Shown here piece after piece: positions 39,701-51,700 of a stretch of DNA of 64,000 nucleotides. A program made the position numbers and the translations under genes. The DNA comes from Haemaphysalis longicornis (lineage: Eukaryota; Arthropoda; Arachnida; Ixodida; Ixodidae). The stretch spans positions 147,756,763-147,820,762 of the forward strand of contig CM023451.1 of the NCBI GenBank assembly GCA_013339765.2, written 5' to 3'. The notes under the pieces were generated by a model. It was not told where the DNA came from. It made no database searches and was given only the letters and a program-made list of their open reading frames with translations. How positions within the stretch are numbered: the stretch's first letter is position 1; each line of letters starts with the position of its first letter.

Positions 39701-42700
39701 ATCCAAGGCCAACGCCTGCGCTACGAACCCAAAGGAAACACTGCGCGCCTGGAATGCGATGATAGCTCACGCCGGTTTCATAACGCAAGGGATTCAGGTT
39801 TGATTCTGACCAGAGGAAGCGTTTTAGGGGTGAAGCACCAAAGGACCTCTCTCTGTCCGGGGCTTGGGGTCTGTGTACACAGTGTTGCACATGCATGAGG
39901 AGCATTGGATTGGATTGGATTGGATTGGAATTGTATATACTGTACACACGCGTTGTCACTCATTTACATGTGCGAGTGGGCAATGCCACGGGTGATTTAC
40001 GGTAAGAACGATCCCCACTGCTTCGCCCACTCGTCACGATTCACTTCGTGGGGATGCGTGAATTTTTTTCTTTCCAACAGGCTGCACATGTTATTGTTCC
40101 CTGCCGCTGCTAACTCCGTATCTCTTGGGCCTTTGGGATGGCCCAGTGGTTCGGTTGCCGGTTTCATGTCGTAAAGGTCCTGGGTTCGATTCCCGGGACC
40201 TCCCTAACTGCATTTCTTTCTTGACACTTCGAAGTTTTCCGTTGCCACGGATGAACAAAGCTTGGCCTAAACAGCTGTGCTGTGAAAAAACAAAAAGCCA
40301 CGTGGCCAGGCTCACCCGTGAACACAAAGTCCATCTGGAATGGAGAGTGCATCTGATCGTGCGTTCCCAGGCCCATGAGGAGTGTCTCTGGACCACAGTC
40401 GTCCCCGTAGGCACCGCAGAGCACAGTTAGGATGTCGTGGCCCTGCCCCAAGCACGACGCATAGGTGTCCTCGGCATAGGCATGCTTCATGTAGTAGTTG
40501 ACTGCATTGACAGCCATGCTGCTCCTCTTGAACTGAGTGACCTTCAACCAGACGCGAGGGAAACGGAAAGGTGGATGAGAACATTCATGCACGAACAACA
40601 CCCCATACTGAGGGAGCTCTTTCAGCATGTCCAAGCATGTCCGATTGCTGCCAGCTGTGCCTATATTAGTTTCTTCCAGTTGAACACTACCTTCGGGCCC
40701 TTCTCTAACCAGCTGCTTTTGGACATTCCCATCACTGCTCTCTCTCTTGGCAGCAAATTTAACAAGTGATGCCCCAAAAGTTGCCCGAAACATAGCAAAA
40801 AGAAAACAGTGCAGCCATTAGAGTATGTGGTCAACTGCAGCTGTGCCAAGTAGAGAAATAGAGTTCAGTAAGCAGAAACAAAGCGTACCTCAAGAAATGT
40901 CTCCTGGCGAGCGGAACACGTCACGGTACAGAAGACCCGTGCCAAGTTGAAGAAGCAGGATGGGCAACTCTCAAGCAATCGAATGCAGGAGAGCTAAGTT
41001 ATCGACGAGGTCGCTGACCTGTGCATCATCACAGCACAAGGCGTTCGGCCCTGCATGCAAAGTGTGATCAACTTGGTTAGTAAAACGTCTACCAGAAAGA
41101 AAAAAAAAAAAGAAAATCTGACTGAGTAAAACTATGACAATCAGACATCCCAAATGTGGCATACAAAAGGCACTTACAGTACAGGTTAAGTTACTGAAAT
41201 TACTACTCAGATTAACAATACAATCTTTCCTCAAATTTCAGCTTGCATATTAAATTTGTTACAGACTGAAAGCGAAGCTTTTCTTTTTCTTCAACCCGAA
41301 GGGCACACACACCTTTTGTAGCCTCTTTTGCTTTCAATCAACGAATTGTGCCTTGTTTGTTCAGAAATCAACAGCAACTAAATCTGGCATCTCTCTCTCC
41401 GTTCCTCAGCCATTTTCAATAACATAAGAACAAACGGCAAATCACAAAGTGCAATAGGTGGGCCCTGCAGGCCACACACTAGCCCAGCACTCTGAAAAGG
41501 TGCTGTCACATACGAGACAGATGCGTAAAATACTTGCATCAAGGCGGTAATCACTGAAGTGAACAACCAGCTAGCAGTGTAGCCGATGGCGCTAATACAG
41601 GCCGACTTTTTCTGCCAGCTGTCGCGTGCCTGTTGGTGTGTGCATGTATGCATAGACACTGGCAGCAAGTAGGGACAATACCTATTGCATTGCCCTAGGT
41701 ACGTAAATCTTTTGAATGCCCTTCTGTTCACGAAACTGAAACAGGAGTGAAAACTAAACCCGAAAGCGTCGTCTTCTATAACAACTCGTCTTCTATAACG
41801 CAGGCTACGGTATTACGAGTGCAAATAAACCACTCGCAACAACATTGCTTGCCTAATAATGCAGAGAACGCCAAAAGTGCGAGAACAGGTTTCAACTCCC
41901 GACACGCTTTTTTGCACTACGATTTGTGAAGTCGCAAATCGAGAAAAGTGAAACAGCATTGATGAAGTACGGTGGCTAGTTGGGCAAGTTAGTATGGGTT
42001 CATGGTGTAACTACAGCACGAAGGACAAGGCACAAACGGAAGATAAACAACACAAGCACTGACTCTCAACTGAAAATTTATTCGCCCAGTTGGTCTAGTT
42101 ATACAATAAGCAAACATCACTTTGCACATGTGCAAGGCAAGACAGGAATCCACAAAGAAACAGTCAAGAAAAATATACGCAGAAATACAAATAAAACACT
42201 AACACCTAAAAGACATGACTGAACGGGAACCAGCATTTTTTCTTTATTATCGCTGTAATGACTTTTCCAGGAAGTCAATTTCTGCTTGTCTTAGGGCTAA
42301 AGATGGCTTACTGATACACGTGTCCTTCATTCGGTGATTATGAAAGGCCTTTACCATCTTTCTGCATCTTTGCGACCAATGGCATGATGGTACCTTCCTG
42401 TCGTGTGGTACAGGCCAGAAGGAAAGGAGCCAACTTGTCTAACAACGCCATGTGCTCTCTGGGCCTCATGTTGAGGCACTTCCCTTCTGGCCCACGTAAA
42501 TAAAAAAATGATAGAAAAATTCTGGTGTCAGTTCGATCATGTCTTTTACATGTTAGTGCTTTATTTGCATTCCTGTGTATATTTTCCTTGACTGTTTATT
42601 TGTGTGTTTCTGTCTTGCCTTGCACATGTGCAGAGCGATGTTTGCTTATTGCATAACTAGACCAACTTGTCGAATAAATTTTCAGCTGAGAGTCAGCGCT

Positions 42701-45700
42701 TGTGTTGTTTATCTTCCGTTTGTGTCTCGTCCTTCGCGCTGTAGTTATACCATGAGCATTGATGAAGAGTGTCTGAGGAGTTTCCTGAAACAAACATGTG
42801 TAAATGTAAACTAAACGTATGCAGAAACTCCTATAGATCACCTGCTTAAAAAAAAAAAGACTAACTTTAGCTCTTAAACATTATTTGACACGTCCTTTTG
42901 CTGCAATACTGGTAAGATGTGCTTCTCTTTCTATTTTGGCTCAACGTTTCCCTCATAAGTAGAGTCAGCAGATTTACGTAGGTGAGTGCAAAAGCCATTG
43001 CCAATTTGCCCTGTCCGTCTGTTTATATACGGCTAACTTCCGGCAAAACTCTGGGATTAAACAGCGCGGTCAGCTAGACAATGTGACCAGCTGTCAACCA
43101 TGCTGGGAAATCACACAAATAGTTTCTGCTGCTTTTCCAAGGCGGCAGCACCTTTTTTGTTGGAAATGGTTTGAATGACTTCGCTGTTCACGATACGTGA
43201 CGTGATCTCTTGCGTCCGCATAAAAACTGAAGGAAAACAAGAGAGCCGTGACAGCTTCAATTATCTGCTTCTAAACAAGCAAAGCATCGCTTGCCATTGA
43301 AGAAAAGCTGAAACAGCTTTCATTCAGCTCCCATTGTCCCTTCAAACAAAGCCTACCACCACTGACAGTGAGAAAATCTGTTTTATGGCGTTTACTAACT
43401 AATGTTTGCCTCCCTTTAACAACATGTGCCGAGTGGGAGTTCCCATATGCTTGTTTACGTGACTGTACCTTGAGGATTTCCTTTTTATGCAGAAAAACAC
43501 TTTACAAGCGCCGCCATTCCTTTTCATCATTGCCAATTTGTGAAATCAGAAAGATAGCGTGGAAAAATGTATGGGGCAGGAATACCAGTTTGGCATTTTT
43601 TTGCGTTGTTTAACTGCTGTTTCTACGAGTGGTAAATTTGCACTCATGGCCCAGTAGCCTGCCAATGCAGGCAAGCCTGTTTTAGTGTGCAGCACTTTGG
43701 CGGCCGCTACAGTGGTTTGGCAGCGGCGTCGGCGTCGTAACTGAGTGAGCGAAGACAGAAAGGAAATGGCGGAGGAAAGTGTGGCGAAGTATGAGGGGGA
43801 GGGCAGTACGCTGAGCCCGCATTAGACACTCGTCAGAGCATTCGGCAAAAGTGTGAGGTGGAGGGCGACCCTCGCTGCTACGGCATCATTTCTCTCACTG
43901 CCTCCACTCGCACTTTCGCCAGACACCCCGCCTCCATTCGTGGCTCATTTGAACCACGTAACATTTGCATGGGAGGCTGAAACATGATTTGCAACAACAT
44001 GCTCGGCGGCGATGACGACAACAGCAGAGTAGCGCGTTACGCCACACATACGCTGATCCTGCAATCACCTTCCAAGACACAGCAAATACCGTATTTTTGC
44101 GCGTATAACCAGCACCAAAAATGAGAAAATTTCAGTGGCAAAGTAGGGGTGCGGATAATACACGGGGTTTTTCCTTTAGTGCAGCTTCACGGCAATGCGC
44201 ATTGTGCCGTGAAGCTCCTATGCAGTAACACTGACTAAGCCTTCCATGGCAACGACTGTGCAAAAAATACAAGGAGAAGGAAGAAAAATCAAGGACGAGT
44301 GCACTCTAACAACTGAATTTTATTAGTAAAATTGTGACTTTCACCTTGCAGTCAGTGTATTCTACTTGCTAAATATACGCTTTTTCTGTCAACATAGTAT
44401 GTGATGTGTTGCTTGAGCAGGAGATTCAGTGCAGCCTTTCCTGTATCAAATGTGCGGGCAATACGCGAGGATTTCTTTTTCTTTTCTGGCGGGCTGAAAG
44501 TGGCGGTGCGGATTATAAGCAGGGGCAGGTTATACGCGCAAAAATATGGTATGCGTTGTGACCGAGAAGACAAGTTCGCACTCCGCACAAATTTCACATT
44601 AGTGAGGATAGTAATCATCAATGCTTTTTTTTTCTTGCTTTGCACTCCTTCGAAAGTTAGCACCTCGAATGCCAAATGTTGGCCTTTGTACACACACACA
44701 CACACTTAGAAATTTCCAAAACGCTCAGGCTCTTCTAACTATCTCTAGTGTACATCATTTACACAGAGAAACAGTAACTTTAAAAGACATTCTCCCATCG
44801 TCAAAGTTCTTTCTCCTAAAGTGCTTTGGAATAAGCAAAATAAACAAGACTTCTGCTATATTTAAATGAATCGGGTCATTCTTTCCCAAACCTTACATTA
44901 GAGAAAAAAGTTAAAGCTGTTTCAATCAATATCAAAACTGACGAATGTGCAGAGCAATGATTTGCCATACGGGCTGTGGCGCTGTTCACTTTTTGCTACA
45001 CCCCTTATGCTCATCTCACCCTTCTTTTTATGAATTGAACAGAGGTTTGTTCAACGCAATTAAATTTGCCCACCGTCGCAATGCTTCTCCTGGGACAGCT
45101 CACATCCTTTATTTTTTTGTTTCTTGTTCCGCCTAGAACAGCACCAGGGAGAGTTCTGCTCTTTTAGTGCTTGCTTTCACCTCGCTCATGATGTGCCTTT
45201 CTGCGCCATTTTGAACGAGTCGTTTTTTGTTCGACGGCCACTTTTTTTTCGCTTACTATCGTAAAAATAAACCCAATGCGCATTCCTTACTAAATGGATG
45301 CAGGACCTGCCAGTCAATTACATATATTCTGCCTCAAAAATGTATCGGCAGTTTTTGTTGCGCTAAATAATGGGGACATGAATGACAAGTGCCAGAGGTT
45401 CCAGGAGTTTTGAGCGGTTGAATCGAGGAATAAGCCACAAGACGAAGCCTGATGCACGTCGGCACTTGTCAACCAATCCGTAGCCACTGCACACAGCGTT
45501 TCTCTTGTATGCACCATGCACTCATCTACAAACTAGAGACGAAATGCAATCGGTGGCAAGAGGAGGACAGGCGTGTGCACACTCTGCTGTCACACCCAGT
45601 TTGCCCACACTGACCGTCCACTATGTCGGGGCAGATGCCTCGGAGATTGGCCCAGGAGGTTGAGTTGACAGCCTTGGGTGGGCCCCGGTCCACACAGGGC

Positions 45701-48700
45701 ATCTGCTTCGATGTCACGGGGTCCACGCCACAGCCGCCCCTCATGACACAGTGCTGGCCAGTGGCTGCCGCAATCTGCAAGCACAGAACAGCACCAGTTG
45801 AGCCAACGGGGCTCGGGCACGGTCCCAGCTGACAAGCTGGACATTTTAAAAAACTCATCACGCATGCCAGTGCCCAAGCTGCATACAGCGACGTGATCAC
45901 AACGCCTCTGCCAGGGCTTAAAGCCATGAAGACAAAAGTTTTGGTTCATTCGAAAGATTGCCTCGTTAGAATCATACTGACACCCCTTTTAACGCAAACT
46001 TCGCTCAAATAAGCTACATAATTGGGAAAAAACGAAATGGCCATGCGACCCACTAGCTCATTTCCCGCAACAGAACCTTTGATGTCATACCAGCCAGCTC
46101 TGCGATTGGCGGAGGCTGACGAAAGCAAACGAAAATTACTCAAAGCTTATCAGCTAACTAAACGAGCTATTTGCACTTAAATTTAGTGCAAATTCTTTTT
46201 ATATCAGTAAGAATGGTGGAACAAACAGTGGAAGTTACAAAAGCACACGTAAACATAGAAGTACCGATGCGTACTGCTGTTGGCACTATGCTTGGTTTAG
46301 CTGCTCAGGACTGCAGGGCTTTGGGGTAGTTTTAGACGACACTGGCCGATTGACGCAAGCATGGTGTCTTACGTGACCATATTTGTCGAGTGAGCACTAT
46401 GTTTCACGAAACGATTATTTTCTCCCAGAACAAAAACAAGCGAGGTACAAATACGGTCAAAAACAAACCAAAGGCAGAAAACAGCTTGCAACGGTATGGT
46501 GGCGCCATCTAGGTTCACTAACAGCAAACAAGGCTTCGGAATCGGCTGCACAGCGGTCGGTTTCCCTGATGTCACTGCGGACCACGAAAACACACGATTT
46601 AGCGGGAAAATCAAAATTTTAACCTAAATTGATTAATTTCTCAGTGAATAAAGCATGGCTTGTACCCGGAGAAATGCTGGGGGCACTATAAAACAAAAAA
46701 AAACAAACTTGTATTCTGTCTTCATAACTTCAGGGGGGACATGGCTCATAACTCTATTTCTTTTAATTTTTAAGTAAACTCTATGAAACTTGTCTGTCTG
46801 ACTGCTTTATATATTTATTTCGTTTATATTTGGCGCCGTTGGAGAAAATAAAATCCAGTTGTAAGTAAGCGCTTCGTGTGTCCTCTTGCTATCGTCCTTT
46901 GCGCTGTGGTTCAACATCAACAGGTTTAATGAGCTGTGAAATTAGTTCCAAGCGGTGCAGCAAAAAACCGATTCTCCTTTTGCACTCACCAGGGCTCATA
47001 GTATTGGAAAATATAAAGGATTACAGTTTTATGACTAACGCTGTTTCGTCTATTTTTCCTCCAAGAATGACTAATTATCCCCAATTATGTTGGTAACTAA
47101 TTGACCGACTGAAAAAATGGTGGCATATTTGAAATAGTGGGGAAAAAAGCCGTAAGACTGACAAGCTTCACAGAGTTCGCTTACAAATTAAAGTTTTTTT
47201 AAGAGCAGTGTCTCCCCTAAAAGGGGCCATGAATACAACACCCAAGTTTGTTCACTAAACAGACTGCTTTCTCCCCATAGCAATCATACCAAATTAATCG
47301 CAATCTTCAAACAAATAATCGAGATATTAATGAGAGCCGATGAAGCAGTGATGACTCCCCAGCCACTTTTGGCAATGTCTCTTAGACGTCGCAGAATCTT
47401 GTTTGTACGATTGATGGCCACCAACCTAAGGCACTGTCAAAAAGCCCGACTGGGTGATTGCAGCGGAACCTCTAGTTCTGTTTGATCATATCCATTGAAT
47501 GTTAACATGCACTGACAACTATGCTTTTCGTACTGGCCCACATTACATCGCCCCTGCCAGTAATGTGTCACTGTACTGCAAAATGAAGTTTTCAGGCGAA
47601 AGTGTTTTATTCCGGGATTCCCGAAGACATCACTTACGTCATATCCATCACGAAAGAGACGTCAGCACAACAAAGAAGGCGGCCTGTAAACGGTCCAGCC
47701 CTGCACTCAGGGTCTTCTTGCGGGGAAGCAACCTTTAGTACCACTTTGGGTTGTTCGTTTTCGGGTGTTATATTTTAGCGCGAAAGTGTTTTATGCCGGG
47801 ATACACCTAGATTTCACTGACGTCATATCCGTCACGGAAATGACGCCAGTACACCTTTGCCGAAGCGACCCACCAGCAGGACGTCGCTCGCCAAGCACAC
47901 CCACATGACAGCCGCCGACCCGCAAATGATGCTCAGCTGCAGATTTCGCTGCACATTTCACTTTCGGGTTTTACTGATTTCTATGACACAGTAAGCAACC
48001 ACCGTTATTTTTTTTTCAATGTTTCTTGCATTTTTTTGGCTAAAAAAATGCTTTCATGGTTGGAGTGGAGCTGAGTGAGTTACAAAAAACTAGTTCTTTC
48101 AAATTGAACAAAGTTGTATCTTGTCTTCATAATGCCTTTAATTAAACTACAGTACCAGCCAGGAATGCTACTTGGCCCCGCTATAAATGCAATGCTGGCT
48201 CTACCAGTGCTTAGATCAGCACCAAAATAGGGCACAGTGCATTGTTTTGTGCATTGTGTTGGGCCCTTCTACAATTTTTATTACAAGGGTTGCACTGTGG
48301 CCATGGTTTGCCATCCAAATGAAATAAACACACATCTGCCCAAACGAATAGGGAACGCCAAAAATAACCAACAAGCAGGTAGGCTAAAATGTCAGGATAT
48401 AAAACAACAGCTACATGCATATCAAATGTCACTGTGTCACTATACGCTTCGAATACTGCTTGCAGGGCTACCACTGAAATCCCCCTAGCTGCACGTTTCA
48501 AAAGCAGCTGCGGGACGCTCCGGCCCACGTCCCACTGTTGCCGCTGCTTTTGGGGCACGTTCAAGAGTGAGATTTACGTTTGTATGTGTTCGAAACCCAA
48601 ATCTATGTGAAGCAGTCACTCTGTTCGCAAATGTGGTGTACTTACGAGTGCAAACGTTTCTGACGTGACCTTAGTGTGGTATGTTCGGTATGTATGAGCG

Positions 48701-51700
48701 CCAGGTGTGTGTTACAGACAAGCGTTGCGAAGCCGGCATATGCATGAAGCGATTTGTAATTCCACTGCGCCGAAATTCACTAACAATGTCTCGCAAGCAG
48801 TGTTTTTTTCAGATGGTCATGCTACAGCAATACACTATGATGTAAATCGGTTTTGTAGTGTTCACATAATTTAGCGAAGCGCTCAAACTTGACAGCACGC
48901 CAGTTCCGCTTGCCAATATCATACCTCGGATATTGATCACTACCATGAACAAGCCAACATGGCATAGATTTCACCAACAATTCACGAAAGAAGTGCGGTG
49001 GATCATATCAAATTATACTCAGGGATCAGCACACAACAAAAAACTTTCTTCGTCTTGTCCTGATATGAGCTCCCACAAACCCCATAAACACGCGCTTATA
49101 GGATCAGCCACGTCTGTGACTGAATGCTTCTTTGAAACATCCCCAGATGACACAGGGAGCCTGCAGAAACTAGCACAAACTGAGATCAGAGGACCTTATC
49201 AGATACCCCGCTCTTCCAACAACCGCTTTCATCATTTGTGAACTGCCTACCCTGTATACTTCAAAAAATGCATCCACCAAATGATCAGCTGTTAGTTGAA
49301 GTCGAAAAACAACAGCGTGTGCGTGTGATTACTAAAATGTTCACTCCTTGATTTCATTTGGAATTCGTACACAACCATGATTAAGCGTCCTCCCAACCCC
49401 TTGTCCCCCCCAATGTCCTGCGAAATAGCAGTGCGTTTCACATCTACTTGCTGGGTCCAGTGAGTCTTATACCTGGATTAAGTTTAGACGAATGTCTTTC
49501 TTTGGCATTTTCAAAGCTGCACTGGGTTTTTTCATTTTTGTAGGAGCTATTCTGCTTCTTCCCAGACCATTCATTATTCCGTGGTTCCCTTACTCGGTTC
49601 TTGCTATAAGGCATTAGTGGGCACATATCTAACGATGCAGAGCCTTGGAATATACCTAACATTTTCACGTGGCTTATATTGCCATAAAGGTAGAAGTGGT
49701 TGTCAGGTATTGGGATAATCACATCCCCCAGACAGATTTTCCTACGACATAAATATTCGAAACGAAGCCGCATTCGTTGTACGTGCTGAAAGATGAATCC
49801 AACCTTTCATCACACCTAAACGAGGCAACAATAGAATTAATTTGTGCCTGACATGTTCGGAGGTGACAGTGGTGATGTGCTGCTCTGTCACCAATGCCCG
49901 TAAGAGTGGCCATGAAGCGCACATAACCGTGTCCCCAAATAACTTTTGTTGGCGTTTGAGCACTCCACCAAGCCACAGCTGTTTTTTAAGTGCCCTAAAC
50001 GTACTATCTGCTTACAGACATGACCACAAGTTTTTTAGGGTGTGGAAAGGCAAAAAGAAGCGAAAGAAAAGCAAAGCACTGCATGAGCCCCTATAAGGCA
50101 CACAGCGCTCATCTCGTAAACGCCGTGGAGAAGCGGCGGCAAACGGTGCAGCCATCGTATATCATCATGGAGGCATATATCGTTACGGCCTCCTTTATAC
50201 TTTCTAGAAAGCATAAAGGTGGCCATGATATCGTCAAACACAGTCCTTCCTTAGTTAACACAGAATTTTGCAGAATTTATTTCTGCTCACATCTATTGGC
50301 TTTCTGTGGTACTTGATGAAAGCTTTAAGCCCTACGTTTTGCCACCCATATCCATCGCATACAATAAATCACCATTCTGCTAATAAAACAGAAGGGAATA
50401 AACGATGCACAATTAAAAGGAGAGCCAAGAAAAAGAAGCTACAGGAACAATTTGAGAGAACTATCTGTATTCCTATCTCAAGCACATTGCAAGGACTAAG
50501 AAAGCCAAGCCACTCTACAAGCAGGCTTCAGTGTAAGAGCCTAGGGTAATCTTCAGGTCCGAAACATTAACTTATGTACCATTTTTATTTATAAAATGCA
50601 AGTTCCAAAAAATACTGCCAAAATATCACACTACACTGCCAGCAATATTTACTGAGCTTTTGCGCTCAAAAGTCCCGAAATGACCATTTTTGCTTACATT
50701 TCTCTACTTCTCCTGTTTTCTTATAATTTTTTTTATCATGGGGTGAGCAGTTTCGTATGGTACTTTAGAGTGCACTGGTCATATTTGCATTATCCTTACC
50801 GCATTCAAAAGCTTACCAGTTCAGTAAAGGAAATATAAATTTTTTTATAGAATGATATAAAATATCCTGTACTTTATTCAAAAAACATTATTACTGTATG
50901 ACATGAAATGCCATATGGTCATAAATTACGCAATAAGAAAGCTTAAAATTAAGTGATAAATATGCACTTTCTGGTGCTTATTGAGCATGATGCCATACAA
51001 AATAAGCCAGTATTTAGTGCAAAGCTAATAAAAATTTGGGCAGAACATAGTGGCGTTACGTATAGTGTAACTTCAAGCTTATGCTGCACACACACGAACT
51101 GATTGCATATTTGTTCTCAGCATGCCAGAAAACACTGTGTGAAACTTTCAACCGCGTTAGCAACGGCTAGGGTGTCCCTTCGAACCCAATTCGGCAAACA
51201 GCAACAGGCTATATATATACGCAGCTGTAAACCAAGAAAGATAAGAAAATCTTCGAGTCACGAGTCATTTTCTGTTCACGTGTGCAGAGCAACTTATCTC
51301 AGTCCAATGTGCCCTCCTATCTCGCAACAGTATCTTGAACACTGACATTATCTTAGAAGCTGTTTGCTTCAAGCTTTGACCCATTGGAGCTGAAATGGCC
51401 CCAATCAGCTCATTCCCAGCAAAGTTAATCCTTTGATGGCTGGCTGGGCATGCATCTGCTTGGGCCATCAAGCACAGTTCCACAGAAGACTTGGCTACGC
51501 AGTCTAGACTTCTTTACCTAGAAATCTACGAAACCCCTCGAAAAATCAGTTATGAGTAAATTTCAAAATATAGAAACTACCCAGGCTGACCAGGCTGAAG
51601 CCATCTGGCCACCCAGGCTGCCCAGGTGGCTTTCTGATGGAATTCTTCAAACATCCTAGCTGCTTTGAAAATACAATGAAACTTCTGTCAGACCTTTTGA

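Noticed and set aside
40128..40204. Possible true tRNA gene
   Set aside because: A and B boxes are good, but the anticodon arm does not fold properly and a SINE-like tail follows. A related, more decayed copy lies 390 bases away.
40970..40980. Microintron in NPC1 exon 3 as an explanation for the frame break
   Set aside because: No GT-AG pair of plausible size fits; a single extra base explains phase and length exactly.
42000..42225. Hammerhead ribozyme in the PLE arms
   Set aside because: I could not find an intact CUGANGA...GAAA core by eye; a covariance-model search would be needed.
42000..42754. Long-inverted-repeat DNA transposon (MITE)
   Set aside because: The centre encodes the end of a Penelope-like GIY-YIG protein and the target duplication is 13 bp, so a PLE explains it better.
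49444..49976. Overlapping minus-strand open frames that might be a transposase
   Set aside because: The two frames do not join sensibly and I recognise no motif; left as unannotated intron.
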